Positions 18,212 through 26,839 of a stretch of DNA of 43,311 bases are shown piece after piece. This DNA is from Sedimentisphaerales bacterium (GTDB taxonomy: Bacteria; Planctomycetota; Phycisphaerae; Sedimentisphaerales; Anaerobacaceae). The notes beneath the pieces are model-generated. The model saw only the letters and a program-made list of their open reading frames with translations, had not been told where the DNA came from and did no database searches. The DNA lies in the NCBI GenBank assembly GCA_030611315.1, contig JAUWPZ010000014.1, positions 1 to 43,311 on the forward strand. Direction: 5' to 3'. A program made the translations under genes and the position numbers. The number at the start of each line of letters is the position of its first letter. Positions within the stretch are counted from its first letter, which is position 1.

Positions 18212-19408
18212 TTACTTTGGCGCCGGCGGCGTTGGTCTCGGCGGAGTCGGAGGCGTAGTCGGTTTAGGCTTAGGCTCTTTGCCGGGTGGGTACACGATTT
18301 TCGCCTCGGTCTTGAGTTTCTCGATATATTGTTTTGCGAATTCGGTCTGCTTTATTTGCGTCAACTGTCGTATTATATCCTCCTTAACCTCGTCAAAAGG
18401 AGTGACGCCGGCTTCTTTACGGCCGGTAGCTTTTATTATGTGGAATCCGTATGAGGTATTCACAACATCGCTGACCTGGCCATCCTTCAACTCGAAAGCC
18501 GCTTTTTCGAAAGGCGGTACCATTCGACCTCTGGCGAAGAAGCCCAAATCCCCGCCATTTGCAGCCGAACCGGGGTCGGCTGAGTTGGCTTTGGCTAATT
18601 CAGCAAAATCAGCCCCGCCATTGATTTGCTTGAGCAGGTCCTCGGCCTTTGCTCTGGCTTTTGCATTTGCCTCGTTCGGGTCAGTGTTCGGGTCGGTCAG
18701 GTCCGGCCTTATTAGGATGTGCCTTGCACTGATTTGTTCAGAGACTTCGTACTTTTTCGGGTTCTCGTCATAAAATTTTCGGGCATCTTCATCGGTAACA
18801 TTTATTTTGTCGCTCGCTTCTTTTTCGATAAGCATTTTGTACGGCAGGGCCTTTCGGATCTGCTCTTTTATATCATCAAGGTTTTGGCCGTATTGTTTCA
18901 TTTTTGCTTCGAATTCTTCGAGCGACAGCGGCGGTTTCTGTGCCGCGGCTATCTCTTTGAGCTCGTTGTTCACGTCTTCTTCGGTAATCACTATATTGGC
19001 TGCTTTTACCTTTTCACTCATCAACTGTTCGACAATCATTTGTTCAATGATGGGCTGTCTGAGCGTTTTTTTGTATTGTTCGGCAAATTGAGGCGGCATT
19101 TGCTTGCCCTGTGCGGCCATTCTGTCAAGCTGGGTCTTAATCATTGCTTCTATCTTGCCCTCGGTTATTTCGGTTCCGTTGACGGTAACGGCAACCTCGT
19201 TGGGAGCGGTCCGCCTCTGGCGGATTTCGACAGGCGGTTTCGGTTTTACAGGCTCGATATCGGTCTCGACTGTCTTTGGTCCGCCTTTGGCGGATTTCGG
19301 TTCCGGCGGAGCGGGTTCGGGCTGGTCGGGCTTACAGCTTAAACTCAAAGCAGCGCAAAAAACTGCAACGCAAAGCGGAAATCGTAAGCTGCAGAGAAAA
19401 CTTTTCAT
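18212..19408 (-). CDS. Parvulin-type peptidyl-prolyl isomerase foldase (SurA/PrsA-like), secreted
   Basis: Chaperone/isomerase that helps secreted proteins fold. From the chosen start (398 residues) it has a hydrophobic leader ending LSLSC, a possible lipobox, then a Pro/Lys-rich linker, a SurA-like chaperone region starting VAVTVNGTEITEGKIEAM, and one rotamase domain (ISARHILIRPD, FAELAKANSADPGSAANGGD, LGFFARGRMVPPFEKAAF, TSYGFHIIKATG). The C-terminus is a Pro-rich tail. The start at 19408 is chosen over an ATG 45 bases upstream because AAAGGATAGAATT precedes it. The promoter lies at 19468-19496. Confidence 0.92.
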   Translation of the reverse strand: MKSFLCSLRFPLCVAVFCAALSLSCKPDQPEPAPPEPKSAKGGPKTVETDIEPVKPKPPVEIRQRRTAPNEVAVTVNGTEITEGKIEAMIKTQLDRMAAQGKQMPPQFAEQYKKTLRQPIIEQMIVEQLMSEKVKAANIVITEEDVNNELKEIAAAQKPPLSLEEFEAKMKQYGQNLDDIKEQIRKALPYKMLIEKEASDKINVTDEDARKFYDENPKKYEVSEQISARHILIRPDLTDPNTDPNEANAKARAKAEDLLKQINGGADFAELAKANSADPGSAANGGDLGFFARGRMVPPFEKAAFELKDGQVSDVVNTSYGFHIIKATGRKEAGVTPFDEVKEDIIRQLTQIKQTEFAKQYIEKLKTEAKIVYPPGKEPKPKPTTPPTPPRPTPPAPK

Positions 19409-19441
19409 AATTCTATCCTTTCTCGCGTTCAAAATAAAAAG

Positions 19442-19457
19442 ACCCTTCGTCAAGGGT
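19442..19457 (-). promoter_or_regulatory. Leader hairpin of the foldase gene
   Basis: ACCCTT-CGTC-AAGGGT, a perfect 6-bp stem, lies between the promoter and the start codon in the 5' leader. Confidence 0.4.
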
Positions 19458-19467
19458 ACAAGAAGGC

Positions 19468-19496
19468 ATTATTTCACAAGGAAGTTAGTATGTCAA
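19468..19496 (-). promoter_or_regulatory. Sigma-70-like promoter of the foldase gene
   Basis: Minus strand TTGACA (19491-19496), 17-bp spacer, AATAAT (19468-19473), about 60 bp upstream of the start codon. Confidence 0.65.
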
Positions 19497-19575
19497 GGCA
19501 TTTCCCATTCTCACACAGTTCAGACGGTTTGTACAGCTTATTTTTTTGTCATAAAGTTCGCCAGATGGTAGAATA

Positions 19576-19595
19576 CCGGCAAAATATGTTGCCGG
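19576..19595. promoter_or_regulatory. Hairpin/dyad between the divergent foldase and UroD-like genes
   Basis: CCGGCAA-AATATG-TTGCCGG, a perfect 7-bp stem located in the divergent spacer about 55 bp before the UroD-like start. It could be an operator or a leader hairpin; the sequence cannot decide. Confidence 0.4.
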
Positions 19596-19649
19596 ATAGT
19601 CGATAAATGTCAATTTAGAGCAACAAGCCGCGTATTATAGGAGGTACGA

Positions 19650-20942
19650 ATGGATGAGCATACTGATGACAAGGCTGATACAAAGGCCGTTTTAACGGGC
19701 AGAGAGCGTGTGCTCAGGGTACTGAATTACGAGCCGGTGGACCGTGTTCCGGTGGATTTGGGCGGGACGCCGTGTTCGGGGGCCCACGTCAGCGTTGTCG
19801 CGAATCTGCGTAAGGCGCTCGGCCTGGCCGGACCGGTGAAGGTGAGCGAGCCATACCAGATGCTTGGCGAAGTGGCCGCCGACCTGCTCGAAGCGCTGGG
19901 TATCGATGTTGTTAATCTTCCGAGCCCTAAGAATTTTTTCGGTTTTGAAAACGCCGACTGGAAGAAATGGCGAACATTTGACGGCACGGACGTGCTTGTG
20001 CCCGGCAAATTCAATACAGAGCCCGGGCCCGACGGGGACATTCTGATGTACCCCCAGGGCGACCGCTCGGCGCCGGCTTCGGCGCGGATGCCTGAGGGTG
20101 GATTTTATTTTGACTCGATTATTCGGCAGAAGCCGATAGATGACGCCAAGTTGAATCCCGCCGACAATCTTGAGGAGTTCGGGCCAATAAGCGATGAGGA
20201 CCTGCGTTTCTACGAGCGCAGAGCCGCCGAGCTTTATGAAAATACCGACCTTGCGATTGCGGCCGGTTTTCCAGGTACGGCCTTTGGGGATATAGCGCTG
20301 GTGCCGGCGCCGTGGCTGAAGGACCCGAAGGGCATTCGCGATATTGAAGAATGGTATATCAGCACGGTCGCGCGAAAAGACTATATTATGGAAGTGTTCG
20401 CAGGACAGGCGGAAATCGCCGTTAAGAACCTCGAGAGGATTTACCAAGCCGTCGGCAACAAAGTGCACGTTGTGTTCTTAGATGGGACGGACCTGGCGGC
20501 GCAGAATACGCTCTTTTGCTCACCCGATGGGTACAGGGAGCTTTATCTGCCGTTCAGTAAAAAAATAAACGACTGGATCCACGCAAATACCGATTGGAAG
20601 GCGATGAAGCACTGCTGCGGGGGCTGTGAGCCGCTGCTCGAGGGATTCATCGAGGCAGGATTCGACATTCTCAATCCCGTGCAGACCTCGGCAAGGGGAA
20701 TGGACCCGCAGACGCTGGTTGATAAGTACGGCGGAAGGATAGTCTTCTGGGGCGGCGGAGTTGACACGCAAAAGACACTGCCTTTCGGCGAGCCGGAAGA
20801 GGTACGCCGGCAGGTCAGCCAGAGAGTGGAAATATTCAGCCAAAAAAAAGGCTTTGTCTTCAATACAATCCACAATATCCAGTGCAATACGCCTCTCGAA
20901 AATGTCCTCGCAATGTTCGAGGCCCTGGGAAGAAAGGTATGA
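19650..20942 (+). CDS. Uroporphyrinogen decarboxylase (UroD) family protein, methyltransferase-like
   Basis: A 430-residue member of the UroD/MtaA superfamily, longer than true HemE (about 350). It starts with GRERVLRVLNYEPVDRVPVDLGG, typical of the corrinoid- or methyl-transfer branch. The C-terminal half has MKHCCGGCEPLLEGFIEAGFD and a conserved VFWGGGVDTQKTLPFG segment; the His and Cys residues could bind zinc as in MtaA. AGGAGG six bases before the ATG gives a strong start. Such genes are common beside sulfatases in planctomycetes, but the substrate is unknown; it may demethylate a sugar or a small methylated compound. Confidence 0.85.
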   Translation: MDEHTDDKADTKAVLTGRERVLRVLNYEPVDRVPVDLGGTPCSGAHVSVVANLRKALGLAGPVKVSEPYQMLGEVAADLLEALGIDVVNLPSPKNFFGFENADWKKWRTFDGTDVLVPGKFNTEPGPDGDILMYPQGDRSAPASARMPEGGFYFDSIIRQKPIDDAKLNPADNLEEFGPISDEDLRFYERRAAELYENTDLAIAAGFPGTAFGDIALVPAPWLKDPKGIRDIEEWYISTVARKDYIMEVFAGQAEIAVKNLERIYQAVGNKVHVVFLDGTDLAAQNTLFCSPDGYRELYLPFSKKINDWIHANTDWKAMKHCCGGCEPLLEGFIEAGFDILNPVQTSARGMDPQTLVDKYGGRIVFWGGGVDTQKTLPFGEPEEVRRQVSQRVEIFSQKKGFVFNTIHNIQCNTPLENVLAMFEALGRKV

Positions 20943-21074
20943 GGTGGATACGAATTACAAATCTCAAATTTCAAATGGTGGTTGCAGATACGAAATAGAC
21001 AAAGACAGTTGTTGCCGGTTTATAAAAGATTACGAGATACATTATATGAGTCGTTTTTTCTGGAGGACAAAAAA

Positions 21075-23120
21075 GTGAATGCGACCAAAAGAACGCGCTG
21101 GCGTTGGATCGAAAGACACGCCGAATCTGACGTCCGGCTAAATCGCCGGCAGTTGCCCGAAAGACACGGGGAAATAGACGTCCGGCTAAATCGCCGGAAT
21201 TTGCTAAAGGCCATGGGGCTTTGTGCCTCGGCCTTAGCTGTGCCGGGCTGTCTTGACTCTGCAAAGCAAAGCACAGACCAACTTATAGAGGACAGGCCCA
21301 ATATTCTCTGGATTACATGCGAGGATGTAAGTGCGGATTATTTAGGCTGTTACGGCGATGATTATGCGACTACGCCCAACTTAGACAAGTTTGCCGCCGA
21401 AAGCGTGCGGTACACTAAGGCTTTTTCGACGGCCCCGGTATGCGCCCCGGCCCGGTCCTGTCTGATAACGGGCGCTTACGCGACCTCGCTGGGAACGCAG
21501 CATTTACGCTCTTCCATCAAGCTGGAGGAGTATTGGGGCTTTACGAAATGCCTGCGGATGGCGGGTTACTACTGCTCGAACAACTACAAGGAGGACTATA
21601 ACTTCAAGGATGCCGAGTTGTGGGATGATTCGAGCCATACGGCCCACTGGGCCAATCGCAGGGAAGGGCAGTCCGCCTTCGGCGGATTCAGCGTTTTCAA
21701 TCTCGCCTCGACTCACCAGGGCCAGATAAACGGCTCGGACGAGCAGTTCTTCTCCACATATCGCTCGAAGCTCAAGGAAGAAGAGCGTCATGACCCGGCC
21801 AAAATCAAATTGCCACCCTATTATCCCGATACTCCTTTTGTGCGCAAGATTTGGGCCCGCTATTACGATCTTGTTACCTATATGGATAAGCAGGTAGGAG
21901 AATTACTGGCCCAGCTTGAGTCCGATAGATTGGCTGACAGTACAATCGTGTTCTTTTTCTCGGACCACGGGATGGGGCTCCCGCGGTTCAAAAGAACGCT
22001 CTACGATTCCGGGCTGCATGTGCCGCTGCTCATTCGATTCCCGGAAAAGTACAAGTACCTGGCGGACAGCCAAGCGGGGCAAACGAGCGACAGGCTCGTT
22101 AGCTTTGTTGATTTTGCTCCGACGATGTATAGTATGCTCGGGTTTGCCTTGCCTGATTACATGCAGGGCCGGGCGTTTCTTGGGCCGAAAGCCCGCCGAG
22201 GCGGGCCGCGGAAATATGTTTTTGCCGCGGCCAGCAGGGTGGATGAGGTTTATGAGATGGCACGCTGTGTTCGTGACAAGCGCTACAAGTATATACGAAA
22301 TTACATGCCGCATCTGCCGCATATTCAGCCGAGCGAATATCCCGACCGGGCAGAGATTATGCAGGAATTGCGCAGGGTCGCCGCGACGGGAAAGCTCACA
22401 GGTCCGCAGAAATCATGGTGGGAGCCGACAAGGCCCGTTGAGGAGCTTTACGATTGCGCCGCCGACCCGCACGAGATAAATAATCTTGCCCGTTCGTCCA
22501 GGCACAAGGCCGTCCTGAAGCGCTTGCGCAAAGCCCTGCGCGACTGGATGGTAGAGACTCGTGATACGGGGCTTTTGTCCGAGGCCGAGATGCACATCCG
22601 CTCGGCCGGTTCGACGCCGTACGAGATGGCGCGAGAGCCGGACAAATATCCGCTGGAGCGCATTCTTGACGCGGCTGATTTAGTCGGCAGAGGGGCGGAG
22701 AAGCTGCCCGAGCTTATGGAGCTATTGGCCGACAGCGACGGTGCGGTCAGGTACTGGGCGGTTGTTGGTCTGGATGCCCTGGGCCAGAAGGCAAAACCCG
22801 CCTCCGGTGCGCTTGCGAAACTGCTGGCGGATGAGAATCCCAATGCCCGTTTTGCAGCAGCCGGCGTCCTGTGCAAGCTGGGTTTCTGCGATAAGGCCCT
22901 GAAGGTGCTGGCTGAGGGCCTTGAGGACAGCCGCGAGACGGTCGCTCTGTACGCCGCCCGCGAGATTCAGGGCATCGGCGCTCGGGCCCGCCCGCTCGTG
23001 CCGCAGATAAAACAGGCACAGGCCAGATGCAAGAGGCCGGACGGCAGCTACAAGAACCAAAACCATGCAATGTTTATCGATTGGGCCTTGAAATACGCCC
23101 TGCAAAACTGTTCACGATAA
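21075..23120 (+). CDS. Tat-exported sulfatase with C-terminal HEAT-like repeats
   Basis: A sulfatase of 681 residues from GTG 21075, chosen because GGAGG lies eight bases upstream; upstream in-frame codons lack a ribosome site. The leader holds two tandem 16-residue copies ending in RR (DVRLNRRQLP and DVRLNRRNLLKAMG), the second being a Tat motif; AVPGC could be a lipobox. The sulfatase domain has LWITCEDVSADYLG, the maturation motif C123-A-P-A-R127 with CLITG, and FFFSDHGMG. After residue about 570 come Ala/Leu-rich helical pairs (LADSDGAVRYWAVVGLDALG, LADENPNARFAAAGVLCKLG) that look like HEAT repeats. It desulfates an extracytoplasmic glycan; the HEAT part may bind a partner. Confidence 0.93.
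   Translation: MNATKRTRWRWIERHAESDVRLNRRQLPERHGEIDVRLNRRNLLKAMGLCASALAVPGCLDSAKQSTDQLIEDRPNILWITCEDVSADYLGCYGDDYATTPNLDKFAAESVRYTKAFSTAPVCAPARSCLITGAYATSLGTQHLRSSIKLEEYWGFTKCLRMAGYYCSNNYKEDYNFKDAELWDDSSHTAHWANRREGQSAFGGFSVFNLASTHQGQINGSDEQFFSTYRSKLKEEERHDPAKIKLPPYYPDTPFVRKIWARYYDLVTYMDKQVGELLAQLESDRLADSTIVFFFSDHGMGLPRFKRTLYDSGLHVPLLIRFPEKYKYLADSQAGQTSDRLVSFVDFAPTMYSMLGFALPDYMQGRAFLGPKARRGGPRKYVFAAASRVDEVYEMARCVRDKRYKYIRNYMPHLPHIQPSEYPDRAEIMQELRRVAATGKLTGPQKSWWEPTRPVEELYDCAADPHEINNLARSSRHKAVLKRLRKALRDWMVETRDTGLLSEAEMHIRSAGSTPYEMAREPDKYPLERILDAADLVGRGAEKLPELMELLADSDGAVRYWAVVGLDALGQKAKPASGALAKLLADENPNARFAAAGVLCKLGFCDKALKVLAEGLEDSRETVALYAAREIQGIGARARPLVPQIKQAQARCKRPDGSYKNQNHAMFIDWALKYALQNCSR
21111..21206 (+). 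repeat. 48-bp tandem duplication inside the sulfatase leader
   Basis: Units 21111-21158 and 21159-21206 share CGAAAGACACG at the start and a 21-bp identical block (21129-21149 and 21177-21197). Each block contains CCGGC-TAAATC-GCCGG, a 5-bp-stem hairpin. The duplication is in frame and doubles the twin-arginine element. Confidence 0.9.
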
Positions 23121-23135
23121 TGAAAGAGGCCCTTT

Positions 23136-24773
23136 ATGATAATGGATGATACCGGGAACGACCGGCCAGCGACCGAACAGAAAGGCAGCATCGCGTATGT
23201 AATACTTGTGTGCTTAGTGGCCGCTTTAGGGGGGCTTTTGTTCGGCTACGATACGGGCGTTATTTCAGGCGCAATCGGGCCTTTGGAAATCCGTTTTGAG
23301 CTGGACGCTGCAGGTGTGGGCTGGGTGGCTTCGTGCGCTCTGGTGGGCTGCATGTTCGGGGCGGCCTTTGCCGGGATTGTAAGCGACCGCTTGGGCCGAA
23401 AAAAGGTTTTGATTGTCTCGGCGGTGCTTTTTTTAGTTTCGGCGTTCGGCACGGCCTTTCCGAGAGACCTGATAATGTTCGTCATTTTCCGATTCATCGG
23501 CGGTTTGGGGGTAGGGGCCGCGTCGATGACTTCCCCGATGTACATAGCGGAGATAGCGCCCGCTCGCATCAGGGGCCGGATGGTCTCTGTGAACCAGTTC
23601 GCGATAGTATCGGGGTTTCTGGTCGTATATTTTGTCAATTATATTATCGGCGGCTACGGCGTCGGCCTGGACCGCCGGGCGGCTGCCGAACATACCGCCC
23701 GGTATGGCACGACCCTGGACGTTAATGATATTTCGACGTTTATTACCAAACGTGCTCCCGAAATCGACCCTAACGAGGTCGAGGCATTTCTCGGCGAACA
23801 GGGCCGGGGGCTTCAAAGCGAAACGGTCGTGGCTTTTATGAAGGAGCAAAGGAAAGAAATCAGGAAGCTCGACGTTGAATTAGCCGGTTACGGTATCGAT
23901 TCGTGGATAGTACATAGGGCCTGGCGGTGGATGTTCGGTTCGGAATCGCTGCCGGCTGTGTTATTGCTGCTGCTGGCGTTTTTTGTCCCGGAGAGTCCCC
24001 GCTGGCTGACAAAGCAGAAGCGAGAATCCGAAGCGATGGCGATTCTTTCACGAGTTAACGGACGTGAATTTGCGAAAAGTGAGCTGTCGGAGATTAAAGA
24101 CGCTATTGCCGGCGAGAGCGGGTCGCTGCGGCAATTGTTTCATCCGGGAATGAGGATTGTTTTGGCCATTGGGATTGCCCTGGCCGTCCTGCAGCAGGTA
24201 ACAGGAATCAACGCGGTCCTCTACTATGCTACGGAGATATTCAAGAACCTCGGCTACGGCACCGAAGATGCGCTTTTGCAGACAGTGGTGATTGGGGTGG
24301 TTAATATTGGCTTTACGGTGGTCGCCATCTGGATGGTGGACCGGCTCGGACGCAGGCCGCTGATGATTATCGGTTCGGCCGGTATGGGGATCACTTTGCT
24401 GATGCTTGGATTAGCTTTTTGCTTTGAACAATCGGGATATTGGGTATTGATGTTGGTCCTGGGGTATGTCGCGTGTTTTGCGCTTTCGCTTGGGCCGGTG
24501 GTTTGGGTGGTCCTCTCGGAGATATTTCCCACCCGGATTCGCGGCCGGGCAATGGCTATCGCCACCGTTATCCTCTGGATTGCCTGTTTTGCGGTTTCGC
24601 AGACCTTTCCAATGATGGACAAGAATCCTTGGCTCGTCGATAAATTCAACCACGGTTTTTCCTTCTGGGTGTATGCGGTTTTTTGTGCCGTCACGCTGGT
24701 TTTTGTCTGGCGGTTTCTGCCGGAAACCAAGGGAAAAACGCTCGAAGAGATAGAAAAACACTGGCAGCGATAG
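23136..24773 (+). CDS. Sugar porter (MFS) with a large cytoplasmic insertion
   Basis: Proton-linked monosaccharide transporter of the sugar porter family, 545 residues against about 460-490 for XylE-like members. Family motifs are GGLLFGYDTGVISGAI in helix 1, DRLGRKK between helices 2 and 3, RFIGGLGVGAASMTSPMYIAEI in helix 4, VPESPRWL after helix 6, QQVTGINAVLYYATEIF in helix 7 and PETKGKTLEEIE at the end. Residues about 173-256 form an extra hydrophilic segment between helices 5 and 6, rich in Glu, Arg and Lys. It follows the sulfatase by 15 bp and precedes a thioesterase by 10 bp, so it is part of one operon and may import the sugar released by the sulfatase. Confidence 0.93.
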   Translation: MIMDDTGNDRPATEQKGSIAYVILVCLVAALGGLLFGYDTGVISGAIGPLEIRFELDAAGVGWVASCALVGCMFGAAFAGIVSDRLGRKKVLIVSAVLFLVSAFGTAFPRDLIMFVIFRFIGGLGVGAASMTSPMYIAEIAPARIRGRMVSVNQFAIVSGFLVVYFVNYIIGGYGVGLDRRAAAEHTARYGTTLDVNDISTFITKRAPEIDPNEVEAFLGEQGRGLQSETVVAFMKEQRKEIRKLDVELAGYGIDSWIVHRAWRWMFGSESLPAVLLLLLAFFVPESPRWLTKQKRESEAMAILSRVNGREFAKSELSEIKDAIAGESGSLRQLFHPGMRIVLAIGIALAVLQQVTGINAVLYYATEIFKNLGYGTEDALLQTVVIGVVNIGFTVVAIWMVDRLGRRPLMIIGSAGMGITLLMLGLAFCFEQSGYWVLMLVLGYVACFALSLGPVVWVVLSEIFPTRIRGRAMAIATVILWIACFAVSQTFPMMDKNPWLVDKFNHGFSFWVYAVFCAVTLVFVWRFLPETKGKTLEEIEKHWQR

Positions 24774-24783
24774 AAGGAGTGAA

Positions 24784-25203
24784 GTGGATTTTCCGAAAAA
24801 GACAACAGTCCAAAGCCATAGGATAGATATAGTGCCCCGGTATGCCGAGACGGACAAGGCCGGGGTGGTTCATCACAGCGTGTATCCGGTGTGGTTCGAG
24901 ATGGGACGCACCGAGCTTTTGCGGGCCAACGGACTGGCATACAAGGACCTCGAGGCCTGTGGCGTGTTCTTTGTCGTTGCCGAGCTGAACATCAAATATC
25001 GCCGGCCGGCTACGTACGACGAGCAGCTTGCCTTAGAGACGATATGCTCGAATGTAACCGCCGGCAGGGTCGAGCACCGCTACAGGCTTACCCGCAGCAG
25101 CGATGGGGTTTTACTGGCTGAGGGCTCAAGTTCGTTAGCCTGCGTCAGCGCCAAGGGCAAGGTCCGCCGAGTACCGGAATTCATGTATCCCGAGGATGAT
25201 TAG
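24784..25203 (+). CDS. Acyl-CoA thioesterase, YbgC/FadM hot-dog family
   Basis: A 139-residue hot-dog-fold thioesterase that hydrolyses acyl-CoA. The signature YAETDKAGVVHHSVYPVWFEMGR contains the catalytic Asp. The GTG at 24784 is preceded by GAAGGAGTGAA, and the gene starts 10 bp after the sugar porter. Its place at the end of a glycan operon is odd and might only reflect shared transcription. The acyl chain preferred is unknown. Confidence 0.9.
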   Translation: MDFPKKTTVQSHRIDIVPRYAETDKAGVVHHSVYPVWFEMGRTELLRANGLAYKDLEACGVFFVVAELNIKYRRPATYDEQLALETICSNVTAGRVEHRYRLTRSSDGVLLAEGSSSLACVSAKGKVRRVPEFMYPEDD

Positions 25204-25275
25204 GGATTTTGCGAGGGGTGATGACAAGCAAAAAGAAAAATTTTCAACTTTATCCTGTCAAAAACGAACAATTGT

Positions 25276-25304
25276 TTGACTTGGTCCGGCTGGCTCGGTA
25301 GATT
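25276..25304 (+). promoter_or_regulatory. Sigma-70-like promoter of purF
   Basis: TTGACT (25276-25281), 17-bp spacer, TAGATT (25299-25304), 78 bp before the purF start. No purine riboswitch fold was recognised between them. Confidence 0.5.
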
Positions 25305-25381
25305 ACTGTTTCCGACGTGCGTTATTGGTGGTGTGTGTGTTTCGTAGGGCCTCGGGTGATTGGCGAAAAAAGCCGAGCGTT

Positions 25382-26839
25382 ATGTCAAATTTACTTTCAG
25401 AAAAAAAAGAGTACTGCGGTCTCTTCGGTATTTTCGGCGACGACAAAGCCGTTGAAAAGACCTATTTCGGTTTACACAGTCTCCAGCACCGCGGACAGGA
25501 GTCGGCGGGAATTGCCTCCAGCGACGGGGAAACAATCCAGTGCTACACGGGTATGGGCACGGTCAGAAGAGTTTTCCGCAACGGTCAGGAAATTTTTGAC
25601 AAGTTGTCCGGTCCGATGGCTATCGGCCACGTGCGGTATTCAACGACGGGTTCGAGCAAGTCATTTAACAGTCAGCCGCTTTTGTGTGAGTATTCCTACG
25701 GACAGGTCGCGGTGGCAAATAACGGCAATCTCATCAATGCGTCGCTGCTGCGGGACGAATATGAGGCATACGGCAGTATCTTCAAGTCCACGACTGATAC
25801 GGAGATAATCATTCACTTGCTCGCCAAGCCGACCCACGTCAGCAATCAGGATTCGCTGGCGCATGTATTGAACCATCTTCAGGGGGCGTACAGTCTGCTG
25901 TTTTTGTTCGCCGACCGCATCGAAGCTGCCCGCGACCCCTGCGGGATAAGGCCTTTGTGCATCGGCCAGACCGACGGCGGCGCTTATGTTTTTGCCAGCG
26001 AGACCTGCGCATTTGATGCCGTAAATGCGAAGTTCGTTCGTGAGGTCGAACCGGGTGAAATCGTTCGTCTGGATAAAGACGGTCTCAGCAGCAGGTTTTT
26101 CGTCAAGCCGGGCACGGTCAAGCCGGCCCACTGCATCTTCGAGCACATCTATTTCGCCAAGCAGAACAGCACTATTTTCGGAGAAAATGTACACGAGTTC
26201 AGAAAGAGGCTCGGCAGAGAGCTGGCGGTGGAACACCCCGCCGAGGCGGACGTGGTAATACCCGTGCCTGACTCGGGGACTTCGGCGGCGATAGGATACG
26301 CCGAGCAAAGCAAAATACCTTTCGATATGGGATTAGTCAGAAGCCACTACGTCGGCAGAACGTTTATCTCTCCGGACCAGAAAGTAAGAGAGTTGGAAGT
26401 TAAACTAAAACTATCGGTGGTTAACGAGGTTGTGCGGGGCAAGCGTATCGTGGTGGTGGACGATTCAATCGTTCGCGGCACGACGACCAGAGGCAAAATC
26501 AGGACTTTGCGCCGGGCCGGCGCCAAAGAAATCCATATGCGGGTGAGCTGTCCGCCGCTCAGGCACCCCTGTTTTTACGGCATTGATTTCCCGACGAAAG
26601 AGGAGCTGTTAGCCAACGGCCGCGATTTGGACCAAATCAGGGATTTCCTCGAAGTGGACAGTGTCGGCTATATGTTGCTGGAGGGGCTGCTGTCGTGTGC
26701 GTCTTTGCCGGCGGACCATTATTGCACCGCCTGCTGGAGCGGTGAATACCCGATACCTGTGGATGTTGCGGTGAATAAGTTCGATATGGAGAGCTATCAA
26801 TCACGAATGCTTGATGGTTTGTCCGAGACCGATGACTGA
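25382..26839 (+). CDS. purF: Amidophosphoribosyltransferase
   Basis: First committed enzyme of purine synthesis, making phosphoribosylamine from PRPP and glutamine. The predicted protein has 485 residues, with an 11-residue propeptide (MSNLLSEKKEY) before the nucleophile Cys of CGLFGIFG, as in the Bacillus-type enzyme. LHSLQHRGQESAGIA completes the glutaminase site. The PRPP loop is VVVDDSIVRGTTTRGK. Cysteines in AHCIFEHIYFA, SCPPLRHPC and HYCTACWSGEYP suit the 4Fe-4S cluster of that class. The start at 25382 fits the propeptide length although its ribosome site is weak. It overlaps purM by 8 bp. Confidence 0.97.
   Translation: MSNLLSEKKEYCGLFGIFGDDKAVEKTYFGLHSLQHRGQESAGIASSDGETIQCYTGMGTVRRVFRNGQEIFDKLSGPMAIGHVRYSTTGSSKSFNSQPLLCEYSYGQVAVANNGNLINASLLRDEYEAYGSIFKSTTDTEIIIHLLAKPTHVSNQDSLAHVLNHLQGAYSLLFLFADRIEAARDPCGIRPLCIGQTDGGAYVFASETCAFDAVNAKFVREVEPGEIVRLDKDGLSSRFFVKPGTVKPAHCIFEHIYFAKQNSTIFGENVHEFRKRLGRELAVEHPAEADVVIPVPDSGTSAAIGYAEQSKIPFDMGLVRSHYVGRTFISPDQKVRELEVKLKLSVVNEVVRGKRIVVVDDSIVRGTTTRGKIRTLRRAGAKEIHMRVSCPPLRHPCFYGIDFPTKEELLANGRDLDQIRDFLEVDSVGYMLLEGLLSCASLPADHYCTACWSGEYPIPVDVAVNKFDMESYQSRMLDGLSETDD

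Noticed and set aside
25204..25381. Purine riboswitch before purF
   Set aside because: No three-way junction with conserved loop sequences was seen; only a promoter is supported.
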